Shown: positions 49,138 to 59,365, counted from the stretch's first letter. The stretch is 64,000 nt of DNA from RUG14199 sp964629225 (GCA_964629225.1 CAZVQC010000007.1:1-64000), one strand, 5' to 3'. Numbers and translations are program-made. The notes: generated from the sequence alone by a model not told the origin.

Positions 49138-52100
49138 CTGAACTTATTACCGGAAGTGCCGGCAGCGGAAAGGGCACTTACATTATCGAAAAAATAAGAG
49201 AGCAGCTTGAAAAGAAGAAAAGAATGTTCCTCATCGTTCCGGAGCAGGAGGCTGTCATTTGGGAGAGGCGCATCTGCGCCGAGCTTCCCCCTGTGAGCGC
49301 ACTGTATCTTCAAGTCCTCAGTTTCAAGCGACTTGCAAACGAGGTCTTTAGAACCATTGGAGGGATCTCTTCCGACTTTTCGTCAAAGGGAAAGCGACTT
49401 CTTCTCATGTGGAGCGCGGTTCTGTCGGTATCGCAGGAGTTGTCTGTCTATGGCGGAGACGGGGGCTTTGAGGACAAGTATGCTTCACTTATGCTGGACG
49501 TGGTGGATGAACTGAAGCGGAACCGCATCGGTGCAAATGATCTTTCGGAGGCATCGAAAAGGCTGTCGGGAGAGGAAGAAGGGGCACTTGCAAAGAAGCT
49601 TTCGGATATCTCGCTGATATACGGAGCGTATTCCGCGATCTGCAGTGAGACTAAGGGAAAGGATCCGGGAGACGCCCTTGAGGAGTTGGCGGCGGTGCTT
49701 CACGGAAGCGACTTTTTTGTCGGCAGTACCGTGTTCATCGATTCCTTCTACTCATTGACTCCGGCGGAGCTTGAGGTGCTGTATTGCATTCTCAGGAGCG
49801 CCGACGATACCTTCATCACTTTCACCTTCGATCCAAAGGCTAATACGGTCCATTTTGAGCACGTGAAAAAGTTTTTTGAGGACGTGAAGTACCGGTGCCA
49901 AGTTGCGAAAAGCGATCTTAAAGAAGTGAGGCTCAAGGGCAACCGTCGCACGGAAAGGGAGGATCTTAAGTACCTGTCGGAGGCACTTTGGGACTTTTCC
50001 GCAAAGCCGTTTGAGGGAAGTTCGGATGGGATACGTATCATCGGTTGTTATGACAGGTATGAGGAAGCCCGTGCGGTGGGTGCTTTGATAGAGAGATTCG
50101 TTTCGGAAGGGACAAGGTACTCGCAGATAGCGGTGGTGGCAAAGGACATCGACAGACTGCGGGGGATAATCGACAGGCAGCTTGATGCCCTCGGAATACC
50201 CTACCACATGGCGAGAAGGAGCGGACTTAAGAACGCTCCGGAGGTGAAACTGGCGGTCAGTCTTCTCAACTGCGTCGGCAAGGGGTATCGGCGTGAGGAT
50301 GTCGTAGCCTGCCTTAAGACCGGTCTTTGCCCCGTGAACGACGGTGAGAGTGCCGCCTTTGAGGAGTATGTTGACACGTGGAACATCCGAGGCAAGAAGG
50401 CGTTCCTTTCGGATGACGGTTGGAGCATGAATCCCCTTGGATACACCGCTAAAATGACCGAAAGAAGCAAGCTTGAGCTTCGGGATGCAAACAGAGTACG
50501 GGAGGTGCTTGCCGCTGCCTTCAAAAAACTCACGGCGGTATTTGACGGCGGTACAGCGACGGTGCGTGATATCTGCCGTGCTCTTTATGAAGTCTTTGAC
50601 GGGTGGGATGTCTTTTCCTCCTCCATGAGAGATGCCGAGCTTCTCCGCCTGTCCGGTCGAGATTCCGATGCCGCGATGGAGGAGAAGGTGTTTGAACTCA
50701 TCGTTTCCGTCTTCGACGTTATGGAGCAGACGGTGGGGGACGTGAGGCTTGATGCCTGCCGGTTTGCAAGGCTGTTCTTTGCAGTAGCATCCACGTTCGA
50801 CACCGGTGCGATCCCTGCGGGGATCGATATGGTGACACTGGGAAGTGCCACCGGTGTCCGTCTTGACGGGATAAAGCACGTTATCACCGTGGGATGTGTT
50901 GAGGGAGAGTTCCCGGCATCCGGAGAAAGACATGGAGTCTTTTCCGATGCGGACATAGAGGCTCTTGAGAAGGTAGACGTCAGATTTTTGGATGCGGATG
51001 ACATGAATGAGGATCTTTTCCGCTTTTGGCGGACGGTATCCTGCTCGTCCGAGAGCGTTACGCTGACGGTACCCCGTGCAGACGGCGAGAACACATTGCT
51101 TCCTTCCGTTGCGGTTAGAAGGATAAAAAAGCTTTTCGGCACCGTCGAAGAAGAGTTCTCCGACGGTGCCGAGAGGGACGGGGTGTTTTCAAAAAGAAGT
51201 GCTGAGGCTCTTGCTCCCTATCTTGAAGGAGGAGCCGCTCTCGGTGTTATTCGCCGCATTGCGGATGAGGACGGAGATATCGATATTCCGAAAAAGCAGG
51301 AATGTCCTCTTTGCGCCGACGGTGACAGGGTCTCCAAGGGATGCGCCGATGCACTGTGGGGCGGCGGTATGTCGCTTACTCAGTCCCGCATCGACAAGTT
51401 CTCTTCCTGCCGTTTCGCATTTTATATGAACTATGTTTTGGGCCTTGAGGAGCAGAGGCGGGCGAACGTAAGTGCCGCCGACAGCGGAAACTTCATTCAT
51501 AAGGTGCTCGAAGTCTACTTCGGCGCCGTTAAGAGCCGTGACGAGCTTCCGGAAGGTGAGGAGATGAGGCGTAGGATATCCGAGATAACGGAGGATTACG
51601 CAAGGGACTCCATGGGCTCTGCCAACATCACACCGAGACAGAGATTCCTTCTCGGAAGACTTGAGCGCAGCGCGGTGATGCTTACCGATCTGATATCGGA
51701 AGAGTTCAGACAGTCAGGATTCTTCCCGTTTGCATTTGAGATGCCCTTTAACGGAAAAGAGGGAAATCCCGCCCCACCAAGATTCGAGACAAAGGACGGG
51801 ACACCGGTGACTCTCTACGGAGTCATCGACAGACTTGACACCTTAAGGACGGAGGATGCGGTCTATGTCAGAGTGGTGGACTACAAGACCGGTACCAAGA
51901 AGTTCGATCCTAAAAAGATAGAAAAGGGAAAGGATCTTCAGCTCCTTATCTACCTTTTTGCTCTGTGCAACTCGGGAAAAGCGGACTTTAGGGAGCGGAT
52001 AGCACCCGGCGGCAGGGCTCTTCTGCCTGCGGGGGCGATGTATTTCAGCGCTCCGCCGGACAGCGCAAAAAGTGACTGCTATACCGGTCCGGAGTACGGC

Positions 52101-52421
52101 ACGGACGTAGCCAAGAAAAACGTCCTCAGAAGCGGTATCTTTCTTGACGATGAGAAGGTGCTTCGAGCAATGGACAGCGGTCTTAGCGGAAAGTTCATTC
52201 CGAAGTACAAAGCGGGTGCCACTTCCTTCGCAACACTTGAACGCTTTGGAGTGCTGTCGGGAGAGATAGAGTCGATAGTAGTGTCCATTGCGGACAGCAT
52301 CAAGGGCGGAGACTGCAGAAGCATTCCGGCTGAGCCGGGACGGAACGGAAGTTGTGAATACTGTAAAATGAAGCCGATATGTCGGCACATTGAAGGAATG
52401 GGAGGTGAGAGCGATGAGTGA
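49134..52421 (+). CDS. addB: Helicase-exonuclease AddB (RexB)
   Basis: Subunit of AddAB, which resects double-strand breaks for RecA. Length 1095. Walker-A-like GSAGSGKG is at 7-14, with no complete helicase motif set, as expected for AddB. The C-terminal nuclease domain has VRVVDYKTGTK (about 912-922). The four iron-sulfur cysteines appear as FSSCRFAF (about 758) and CEYCKMKPIC (about 1073-1082), clamping the nuclease domain. The start overlaps the queG-like stop as ATGA, and the end overlaps addA by eight bases. Confidence 0.96.
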   Translation: MTELITGSAGSGKGTYIIEKIREQLEKKKRMFLIVPEQEAVIWERRICAELPPVSALYLQVLSFKRLANEVFRTIGGISSDFSSKGKRLLLMWSAVLSVSQELSVYGGDGGFEDKYASLMLDVVDELKRNRIGANDLSEASKRLSGEEEGALAKKLSDISLIYGAYSAICSETKGKDPGDALEELAAVLHGSDFFVGSTVFIDSFYSLTPAELEVLYCILRSADDTFITFTFDPKANTVHFEHVKKFFEDVKYRCQVAKSDLKEVRLKGNRRTEREDLKYLSEALWDFSAKPFEGSSDGIRIIGCYDRYEEARAVGALIERFVSEGTRYSQIAVVAKDIDRLRGIIDRQLDALGIPYHMARRSGLKNAPEVKLAVSLLNCVGKGYRREDVVACLKTGLCPVNDGESAAFEEYVDTWNIRGKKAFLSDDGWSMNPLGYTAKMTERSKLELRDANRVREVLAAAFKKLTAVFDGGTATVRDICRALYEVFDGWDVFSSSMRDAELLRLSGRDSDAAMEEKVFELIVSVFDVMEQTVGDVRLDACRFARLFFAVASTFDTGAIPAGIDMVTLGSATGVRLDGIKHVITVGCVEGEFPASGERHGVFSDADIEALEKVDVRFLDADDMNEDLFRFWRTVSCSSESVTLTVPRADGENTLLPSVAVRRIKKLFGTVEEEFSDGAERDGVFSKRSAEALAPYLEGGAALGVIRRIADEDGDIDIPKKQECPLCADGDRVSKGCADALWGGGMSLTQSRIDKFSSCRFAFYMNYVLGLEEQRRANVSAADSGNFIHKVLEVYFGAVKSRDELPEGEEMRRRISEITEDYARDSMGSANITPRQRFLLGRLERSAVMLTDLISEEFRQSGFFPFAFEMPFNGKEGNPAPPRFETKDGTPVTLYGVIDRLDTLRTEDAVYVRVVDYKTGTKKFDPKKIEKGKDLQLLIYLFALCNSGKADFRERIAPGGRALLPAGAMYFSAPPDSAKSDCYTGPEYGTDVAKKNVLRSGIFLDDEKVLRAMDSGLSGKFIPKYKAGATSFATLERFGVLSGEIESIVVSIADSIKGGDCRSIPAEPGRNGSCEYCKMKPICRHIEGMGGESDE

Positions 52422-55400
52422 CGGCAAAGTATGTTGGACAAGAACTCAAGAGAAAGTTATCGGTTCCAAGAAATGCGGGATACTTCTTTCCGCCGGAGCG
52501 GGAAGCGGTAAGACTGCGGTATTGACCGAGCGGGTCACGAGGCTTGTCATGGATGAGAAAAACGGGATCCCGATCTCAAGGATGCTCATCGTCACCTTCA
52601 CCAAGGCCGCAGCGGGAGAACTGCGGGACAGGATAAGAAAGAAATTGACCGATGCGGTCGGAGACCGCTCGACTCCCTACCTTGTGAAACAGCTCGTGGA
52701 TCTTGAAAACGCCGAGATCGACACCATATCGGCGTTCTTCTACCGTTCCGTGAGAGCCAATGCGCCGCTTTTGTCGCTCCCTCCGGACGTGAGAGTGGGG
52801 GAGACTGCTGCTGTCTGCGCCATTGAGAAGAAGGTAATGCGAGACGTGGTGGATGACTTTTTTGACACGGCAGATTCGGACTTTGAGGAACTTGCGGACT
52901 GCCTGTCATCCTCAAAAGATGAGACGAAGCTTGACACGGTGCTTCTTGAACTGGCCAAGACTCTCAGAGGAAAAGGCGTCTCTCCCGAAAAGATAGCAAG
53001 AGAAGCTTTTGACCTTGAAAATGCGGAGGACTTTCTCGACTCCGCGCCCGGCATCTTTCTGAGGGAGCGAATAGGGGAACTTGCAAAGCACTATCTTTTT
53101 GCATTCGGGGTGCTTTTGGAGGCTGTTGAGTCCGATGAGGACGTTATGAAGGCCTATGGCGACAATTTTGAATTTTTTGCTTCTTACCTCACCGCCCTCA
53201 AACGGGAGGCGAAGAGCGGCACCTACGCCACTTTAAAAAAGCTGATCGATGAGCCGATACCGAAACTCGGATCCCTCAAATACAAGACGGAGGATGCCCT
53301 CTGCTTTTCCGATCTTAAAAACCGCCTTTCGGATTCCATAAAAAAGCTGAGAGCAGAGGTGTTCGATGCGGAAGCTCCCGTTCTTCAATTAGTGATAGAA
53401 AAGAGCTGCCGTATCAGTCGCAAGATCGCTCAGGTTATGGAATGTTATTTCGATCGGCTTGCAAAGGAGAAAAGGGATCGGGGCATCGTGGATTTCGATG
53501 ATCTCGGACTGATGGCAAAGAAGATATTCTGCAATGAGGACGGAGGCCCCACCCGTGCGGCTCTTGAACTGTCCGAAAAATACGATTGCATCTTTGTTGA
53601 CGAGTATCAGGACACCGACGGCATCCAAGATGCGGTATTCTCCGCCATAAGCACCGGTAAAAGCCGCTTTATGGTAGGTGACGTAAAACAGAGCATCTAC
53701 GCTTTCAGAGGTGCCGACCCGTCGGTATTCAATTCCTACCGCGACAGATGGAAGAGCGGGAAAGACGGCAGTGGTGAGAATGACTGCGTAACGGTCTTTA
53801 TGCGTGAGAACTTTCGCTCGTCAAAGAACGTTATTGATTTTGCGAATCTGGTGTCGGAGGTAATGTTTGACGGCTCCGATACCCCATTTGAAACGGGAGA
53901 CCGTCTCATTTGTTCGAAAAACGGCGGTGAGGACAACGGGAAGAAGACGGAGATCTGCATCGTCGGTGAGGACAAGGAAGCGGGGATATCCGGAAGGGAA
54001 GCGGAGTGCGAATACGTAGCGGATCGGATAGAGGGAATGCTTGCAAGGGAAAAAAAGGACGACGGCACTCCCGTCACCCCCTCGGACATTGCCGTGCTTT
54101 TGAGAAATGCCACCCATGCCGGAGAATTCGCCGCCGCCTTGAAGCGCCGCGGGATCCCGGTGTCCGACCTTGCCACCTTGGAATTCTTTGAGCAGAGTGA
54201 AGTTCTGCTTGTACTCAGCATTTTAAACGCCATCGACAACCCGCTCAGGGACATCTACCTTGCGGGGACTATGAAGAGTCCGGTATTCTGCTTCACCGTG
54301 GACGATCTTCTGAAGATTCGACGCAGCGGTAGCGACTGTCCGCTTTGGCACAGCGTTCTTGATTACTGTGAGCACGGGGAGGACAGAGAACTGTCCGGGC
54401 GATGCTCCGACTTTGTGAGATTCATCGAAGCGTACCGATTTGAATCAAGGCGGATGGGAGCAGACAGGATACTGTCATCTCTCTATCAGTCCCTGTCCCT
54501 TATGTGGCTCCGTGACGGTATCGGGGACGGAGTGCTGTCCGGACAGCGGATAAGAGAGAATCTCACCATCCTCTACGAGTACGCAAGACGGTTCGAGGAA
54601 AATAGTTTTTCCGGACTTTCCGGCTTCATAACGTTTCTAAGCGAGCTTGCGGAAGAAAAGAAAAAGAGCGCGGATATCTCATCCGACGGCATGGTGAGAA
54701 TAATAACCATCCACAGATCGAAGGGACTTGAGTTTCCGGTCTGCTTCCTTTGCGAATGCGACGTCAAGTTTTCGGACAAGGAACTCAAAAAGCCGATATT
54801 GCTTGAGGGAGATATGGGGCTCGCTTTCAGGATCAAGGATGAGAGCGGTCTTGTCGCCTGCAACACGCCCATGCGCTATGCCGCAAAGGAGTCGATGCGG
54901 CGCCGTGCGGTCTTTGAGGAGATGAGGGTGCTTTACGTGGCCCTGACCCGTGCAAGGGAGAGAATGATAGTCACCTGCGCCGCGAAGGGGGATCCCCTTG
55001 AAAAAGCAAAGGAGGATTGGCGGTTCTATGACGGTTACATAGGAAGTAACGCCGTCTGCTTTGCCGACTGGATACTGCCGGCGGCAATGGGAGCGACAGA
55101 GAATGGAGAGGATAGCTTTTTCACAGTCATTGAGGCATCATATTCAAGCGTTTCGGAGGTGTCGGCACAAGGGACCTCGGAAGATGCCAAATGCGAAGAA
55201 AACGGCCTATATGAGCTCTACAGAGAGCGTTTCTCGTTCGACTACCCCTTCGGGTATCTCGCAAATATTCCCGCCAAGCTCACGGTATCAAAACTGAAGC
55301 CGGATATCCTTGACGATGACGAACTCACCGGAGGACTTGAAAGCGGAATGAGGCTTGTGGCGGAGAGCTTGAAAAGACCTATCGGAAACATCAAAAACGC

Positions 55401-56025
55401 TTTTGACGGGCACCGAAACAGAAGGAGGAACGACGCTCCGGTCCCGGCATTCATGCAGAAGGATCGCACAGTGGATCCGGCGGCTGCGGGAACTGCGACC
55501 CACGTCTTCCTTCAGTTCTGCGATCTTAAAAAGCTATGCGAGGATCCAGACGGAGAACTTGAGAGGCTGGTGTCGGCGGGATTCCTCGATCGGACGATGG
55601 CTGACATTGTCAACATGGATGAAGTGAGGATGTTCAAGGACAGTGAATTCTTCTCTGACATCCTTGATGCTTCCGAGATACGGAGGGAATTCCGATTCAA
55701 CGTGGCGATACCTGCGGCGGAGCTGACCTCCACGGAATACTTGAGGGAACGGTTCGAGAAAAACGGAGACACCGTCACGGTCCAGGGAGTCTGCGACATT
55801 ATACTGAGAGACCGAAAGGGAGAGTTGATACTGGCGGACTACAAGACCGACAGGATCCCGGAAGGAATGGATCTTGAAGATGCCCGAAGGATGTTGTCTG
55901 AGCGCCATCGGGATCAGCTGAACTACTATAAAAGGGCACTTGAGGCGATATACGGAGAAGAGATCCGCCGAGTGCTGGTCTACTCCCTCGCCCTCGGCGA
56001 CACCGTCGATATTTTTTTGAGGTGA
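52414..56025 (+). CDS. addA: Helicase-exonuclease AddA (RexA)
   Basis: UvrD-type helicase plus nuclease subunit of AddAB. Length 1203. Motifs: Walker A SAGAGSGKT (26-34), Walker B FVDEYQDTD (about 393-401), GDVKQSIYAFRGADP (about 420), HRSKGLEFPV (about 767), VALTRARERM and the RecB-family nuclease LADYKTDR (about 1138). The start is ATG 52414, preceded by GGGAGGTGA and overlapping the addB stop; the frame to 52390 is inside addB. The pair replaces RecBCD, as in other Firmicutes. Confidence 0.97.
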   Translation: MSDGKVCWTRTQEKVIGSKKCGILLSAGAGSGKTAVLTERVTRLVMDEKNGIPISRMLIVTFTKAAAGELRDRIRKKLTDAVGDRSTPYLVKQLVDLENAEIDTISAFFYRSVRANAPLLSLPPDVRVGETAAVCAIEKKVMRDVVDDFFDTADSDFEELADCLSSSKDETKLDTVLLELAKTLRGKGVSPEKIAREAFDLENAEDFLDSAPGIFLRERIGELAKHYLFAFGVLLEAVESDEDVMKAYGDNFEFFASYLTALKREAKSGTYATLKKLIDEPIPKLGSLKYKTEDALCFSDLKNRLSDSIKKLRAEVFDAEAPVLQLVIEKSCRISRKIAQVMECYFDRLAKEKRDRGIVDFDDLGLMAKKIFCNEDGGPTRAALELSEKYDCIFVDEYQDTDGIQDAVFSAISTGKSRFMVGDVKQSIYAFRGADPSVFNSYRDRWKSGKDGSGENDCVTVFMRENFRSSKNVIDFANLVSEVMFDGSDTPFETGDRLICSKNGGEDNGKKTEICIVGEDKEAGISGREAECEYVADRIEGMLAREKKDDGTPVTPSDIAVLLRNATHAGEFAAALKRRGIPVSDLATLEFFEQSEVLLVLSILNAIDNPLRDIYLAGTMKSPVFCFTVDDLLKIRRSGSDCPLWHSVLDYCEHGEDRELSGRCSDFVRFIEAYRFESRRMGADRILSSLYQSLSLMWLRDGIGDGVLSGQRIRENLTILYEYARRFEENSFSGLSGFITFLSELAEEKKKSADISSDGMVRIITIHRSKGLEFPVCFLCECDVKFSDKELKKPILLEGDMGLAFRIKDESGLVACNTPMRYAAKESMRRRAVFEEMRVLYVALTRARERMIVTCAAKGDPLEKAKEDWRFYDGYIGSNAVCFADWILPAAMGATENGEDSFFTVIEASYSSVSEVSAQGTSEDAKCEENGLYELYRERFSFDYPFGYLANIPAKLTVSKLKPDILDDDELTGGLESGMRLVAESLKRPIGNIKNAFDGHRNRRRNDAPVPAFMQKDRTVDPAAAGTATHVFLQFCDLKKLCEDPDGELERLVSAGFLDRTMADIVNMDEVRMFKDSEFFSDILDASEIRREFRFNVAIPAAELTSTEYLRERFEKNGDTVTVQGVCDIILRDRKGELILADYKTDRIPEGMDLEDARRMLSERHRDQLNYYKRALEAIYGEEIRRVLVYSLALGDTVDIFLR

Positions 56026-56028
56026 AAA

Positions 56029-56985
56029 ATGAGAAAAGAAACACAGAGAAATACCAACCCCTTTCCCTATTCCGACACCAACAAGCGCTACCACACCTTC
56101 GACTATTTCGTTCGAAAGACCTTCGGTGAAAAATGTGCCAAGATATCACTTGATGCCGGGTTCACCTGCCCAAATATCGACGGAAGGACCTCTACCGGCG
56201 GCTGTATCTACTGCAAGAACGGCTCCTCATCATCCCACGGAAAGAGCCTTCGGGAGCAGTATCTTGCCGGAGCAGAGGTGATGAAAGCGAAATGGGATTG
56301 CCGACTTTTCATACCCTACCTTCAGGCTCACACCAACACTTACGCCCCGATCGAGGTGCTGAGACGGATCTATGAGGAGGTGTCTTCCTTCGAGGGAGCC
56401 GTGATGCTTTCCATTGCGACAAGGGCGGATTGCCTTGAAGATGAGGTGGTGGAGCTGCTCGGAGAAGTATCAAGAAAGATACCGCTGACGGTGGAACTGG
56501 GACTTCAAAGTGCGAAGGACGAGACAGCCGCTCTGATCAACAGAGGTCACACCTACGGTCAGTTCCTTGAGGGATACGAAAGGCTGAGAGCGCAGGGAGG
56601 CAACATAAGGATCGCCGTCCACCTCATAAGCGGGCTTCCCGGAGAGGATCTCGGGGACATGGTGGAGAGCGCAAAAAAAGTCGGAGCCCTTCGCCCCGAT
56701 ATGATAAAATTGCATCTGCTTCACGTGCTGAGAGGGACCCCTCTTTCCGCAATGTACAACATGGGAAAATACGTTCCCATGACCCTTGAGGAGTACGTTT
56801 TGGCCGTCTGTGATCAGCTTGAGGTGATCCCTGCCGAAACTGTCATCGGCAGAGTTACCGGAGACGGGGTGAAGGAGGATCTTACAGCGCCCCTTTGGAG
56901 TCTTAAAAAGACTGTTGTGGCAAACGAGATCGACAAAGAGCTTTTCAGACGGGACAGCTTTCAGGGAAAATATTTCAATCGCTGA
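56029..56985 (+). CDS. TIGR01212/YhcC-family radical SAM protein
   Basis: A 318-residue radical SAM enzyme. The N-terminal region has KISLDAGFTCPNIDG and STGGCIYCKNGSSS, giving the CxxxxxxxxxCxxC cluster pattern characteristic of this family rather than the plain CxxxCxxC. QAHTNTYAP, GLQSAKDET and LHLLHVLRGTPL fit the TIM-barrel fold. Substrate unknown. It begins three bases after addA with GAGGTGA inside the addA end, so it is the fourth gene of that operon. A strong terminator follows. Confidence 0.93.
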   Translation: MRKETQRNTNPFPYSDTNKRYHTFDYFVRKTFGEKCAKISLDAGFTCPNIDGRTSTGGCIYCKNGSSSSHGKSLREQYLAGAEVMKAKWDCRLFIPYLQAHTNTYAPIEVLRRIYEEVSSFEGAVMLSIATRADCLEDEVVELLGEVSRKIPLTVELGLQSAKDETAALINRGHTYGQFLEGYERLRAQGGNIRIAVHLISGLPGEDLGDMVESAKKVGALRPDMIKLHLLHVLRGTPLSAMYNMGKYVPMTLEEYVLAVCDQLEVIPAETVIGRVTGDGVKEDLTAPLWSLKKTVVANEIDKELFRRDSFQGKYFNR

Positions 56986-56992
56986 GAAGTGA

Positions 56993-57024
56993 AAAACGGC
57001 GGACTTTAACGTCCGCCGTTTTCT
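56993..57024. terminator. Bidirectional terminator between radical SAM and SGNH genes
   Basis: A 12-bp perfect stem (AAAACGGCGGAC with GTCCGCCGTTTT), six-base loop. It serves the convergent genes on both sides. Confidence 0.9.
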
Positions 57025-57033
57025 GTTTGAAAG

Positions 57034-57786
57034 TTATGCAAGCTCCGCCCGGGATGCAAGGCATTCACCCAGCCTTGCGTAGCCAAGGTCGTTGAGATGC
57101 GCCTGATCCGCATATTGAGGATATGGGGCATCGTATTTTTTGTTCGGGTCGTAGTCGGGTCTTATCGCTGTGGGGGAATTTGCGAAATAGTCCCAGGTAA
57201 AGCGGTTGATGCCGCTGGTCTTCCAGGTGTTGCAGAATGGGAGGTTAAAATATGCCGCAATATCCTCGATGATCTCCGACATGGTCTCAAGGCTCCTGCC
57301 GCTTCCCCTTGGGAAATCTTCGTATCCGTCCCGGTCCACCCAATCGTATCTACCGACGCAGTGAGGAGCCGCAAGCATGATGTGGCAGGTGATATTTCCC
57401 GTTTTCTTCATCATGCCGAAAAGATGCTCAAGGACGAAATCGAATTTTCCGTAGAGGGTGTCATCCTTCGGGAACATATCTCCTCTTTTACCGTATTCCG
57501 CATGGCGCTCGTTGTAGGGCGCTAAGATGATGATGAGATCCGCCCATTTTACCTCGTCCTCGGACAGAGGGTGGAACGCGCCGGAGCATCCGGTCTTCGG
57601 ATCGTATTTGACGTCCGGAGTCTCACTTGCCCCAAGTCCCATGAACATATCCACAAGTCCGATGCCGCCGTAGGCGTGGGTCTTGACCTCGGCTCCGGTG
57701 ATCTCACTGAATTTTTTTTGCCAACGTCCGTCGGACGTGATGCTGTCTCCTATGCAGAGAACGTGTTTCTCTTTCCACTTGCTCAT
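57034..57786 (-). CDS. SGNH/GDSL-family hydrolase
   Basis: A 250-residue cytosolic esterase-like protein. Block I is CIGDSITSDG (Ser15), block II glycine HAYGGIG, block III asparagine APYNERH, and the catalytic histidine is in QAHLNDLGY (about 229). Aromatic-rich WKTSGINRFTWDYFAN precedes it. Typical substrates are acylated sugars or lipids; none can be chosen here. The frame is open to 57987, but ATG 57786 follows AAGGCGG and begins at the fold. It has its own promoter and is monocistronic. Confidence 0.87.
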   Translation of the reverse strand: MSKWKEKHVLCIGDSITSDGRWQKKFSEITGAEVKTHAYGGIGLVDMFMGLGASETPDVKYDPKTGCSGAFHPLSEDEVKWADLIIILAPYNERHAEYGKRGDMFPKDDTLYGKFDFVLEHLFGMMKKTGNITCHIMLAAPHCVGRYDWVDRDGYEDFPRGSGRSLETMSEIIEDIAAYFNLPFCNTWKTSGINRFTWDYFANSPTAIRPDYDPNKKYDAPYPQYADQAHLNDLGYARLGECLASRAELA

Positions 57787-57832
57787 GAAATGCCGCCTTT
57801 CGATCTTCGCATATAATGTACTGTATGAAACA

Positions 57833-57861
57833 ATGATAGCACAGTCGGGGGAAGATTTCAA
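57833..57861 (-). promoter_or_regulatory. Sigma-A promoter for the SGNH hydrolase
   Basis: On the minus strand: TTGAAA, 17 bases, TATCAT, the spacer ending TGTGC. Confidence 0.7.
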
Positions 57862-57930
57862 GCAAAAAAGATCCGCGCTTTTCGAAAAAAAGGCTGTCAA
57901 AAAGATTTTTGAAAGATTTTTCGATACCAC

Positions 57931-57959
57931 TTGTATTTTTCTTTCGCATGTGCTATAAT
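57931..57959 (+). promoter_or_regulatory. Sigma-A promoter for the aminotransferase
   Basis: TTGTAT, 17 bases, TATAAT, spacer ending TGTGC. It is about 75 bases from the gene start. Confidence 0.75.
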
Positions 57960-58034
57960 AATTCCCGAAATGAGGGATTTTTTGCAAATTCCGACTCGGA
58001 ATTATTCAAAAATGCAAGTCCGGAGGTTTTGAGC

Positions 58035-59324
58035 ATGACTGAATTTAGAAACATGACGAAGGCGCAGCTTGAGGCTGTCTACAGCGAGACGAAAGCGGAA
58101 CTTAAAAGATGGGAGGAAAGGGGAGTCCATCTCGACATAACGAGAGGAAAGCCCGGACAGTCCCAGCTTGATCTTTCCAGCGAAATGCTGACGGTCGTTT
58201 CCGACAGGGACGATTGCTTTGCCGAAAACGGGCTTGACTGCAGAAACTACGGTATCCTTGACGGGCTTCCGGAGACCAAGAGACTTTTTTCCGATCTTCT
58301 CGGCATCCCCGCAGAGAGGATCATGGTGCTTGGCAACTCTTCGCTCAACGTGATGTTCGACACCATAGTAAGAGCGATGCTCTTCGGTGTTGCAGGAGGA
58401 TTTGAGCCTTGGTGCAGACAGGGAAGGATCAAATTCATCTGTCCCAGCCCCGGTTACGACAGGCATTTTGCCATCTGTCAGAAGCTGGGCATCGAGATGA
58501 TCCCCGTGGCGATGACTCCCGACGGCCCCGACATGAACGCCGTCTACGATATCGCCTGCTCCGACCCGTCGGTAAAAGGCATCTGGTGCGTTCCCAAGTT
58601 CTCGAATCCCGACGGTATCACCTATTCCGACGAGACGGTAGAGCAGTTTGCGGCTCTTCGTCCGGCGGCTAACGACTTCAGGATATTCTGGGACAATGCC
58701 TACTCCGTCCATGAGCTGACGGACGAGAAGGTGGAGCTTCTCGACATCTTCAAGGCGGCGGAAAAATACGGCACGGAGGACAACATATTCTATTTTGCCT
58801 CCACGTCCAAGATAACCTTCCCCGGATCGGGTGTTGCCATCATGGCGGCCAGCGAGAAGAACATTGAGCACATCAAGCCGATACTTGCCACGCAGACTAT
58901 CGGATACGATAAGATTAACCAGATGCGGCACGTAAAATACTTCAAAAATGCCGAGGGCATCAGAGAACACATGAAGAAGCACGCCGCTATCATCAAGCCC
59001 AAGTTCGATATCGTGACCTCCACCTTCAGGCGGGAGCTTGGCGGTCTCGGCATTGCTACGTGGAACGAGCCCAAGGGCGGGTACTTTATCAGCCTCAACG
59101 TGGAGGACGGCCTTGCAAGACGTGTCTACCGCCTTGCAATGAAAGCGGGAGTCGCTTTGACCCCTGCGGGAGCAACGTATCCCTACGGAAGGGATCCGAG
59201 AGACAGAAATATCCGCATTGCTCCCACTTATCCGGATGACAAGGAGCTTAAGGATGCCCTTGAGATACTCTGCCTCTGCATCAAGAGAGCCTCCGCGGAA
59301 AAGCACTTAAAGGAGCTCTCGTAA
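58035..59324 (+). CDS. Class I/II aminotransferase, aspartate-aminotransferase subgroup Ic type
   Basis: PLP-dependent transaminase of 429 residues. The N terminus with GVHLDITRGKPGQSQLDLS, then GNSSLNVMFDTI, PSPGYDRHF, KFSNPDGITYS, WDNAYSVHEL and the PLP lysine in STSKITFPGSG (about 258) match the PF12897 group, shown for some members to be aspartate aminotransferases. The frame extends back to 57909, but ATG 58035 has GGAGG eight bases upstream. Likely function: aspartate/glutamate transamination in the cytosol. Confidence 0.92.
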   Translation: MTEFRNMTKAQLEAVYSETKAELKRWEERGVHLDITRGKPGQSQLDLSSEMLTVVSDRDDCFAENGLDCRNYGILDGLPETKRLFSDLLGIPAERIMVLGNSSLNVMFDTIVRAMLFGVAGGFEPWCRQGRIKFICPSPGYDRHFAICQKLGIEMIPVAMTPDGPDMNAVYDIACSDPSVKGIWCVPKFSNPDGITYSDETVEQFAALRPAANDFRIFWDNAYSVHELTDEKVELLDIFKAAEKYGTEDNIFYFASTSKITFPGSGVAIMAASEKNIEHIKPILATQTIGYDKINQMRHVKYFKNAEGIREHMKKHAAIIKPKFDIVTSTFRRELGGLGIATWNEPKGGYFISLNVEDGLARRVYRLAMKAGVALTPAGATYPYGRDPRDRNIRIAPTYPDDKELKDALEILCLCIKRASAEKHLKELS

Positions 59325-59365
59325 CAGTTCACGGAATGAAAGTGCGCAAACGGAAGGGTGAAAAA

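Noticed and set aside
58002..59306. Long minus-strand open frame (434 codons) opposite the aminotransferase; similar ones at 6681-7676 (+), 41254-42450 (-) and 49752-50933 (-)
   Set aside because: Each lies entirely over a well-supported gene on the other strand, has no ribosome site or family motifs, and reflects codon bias.
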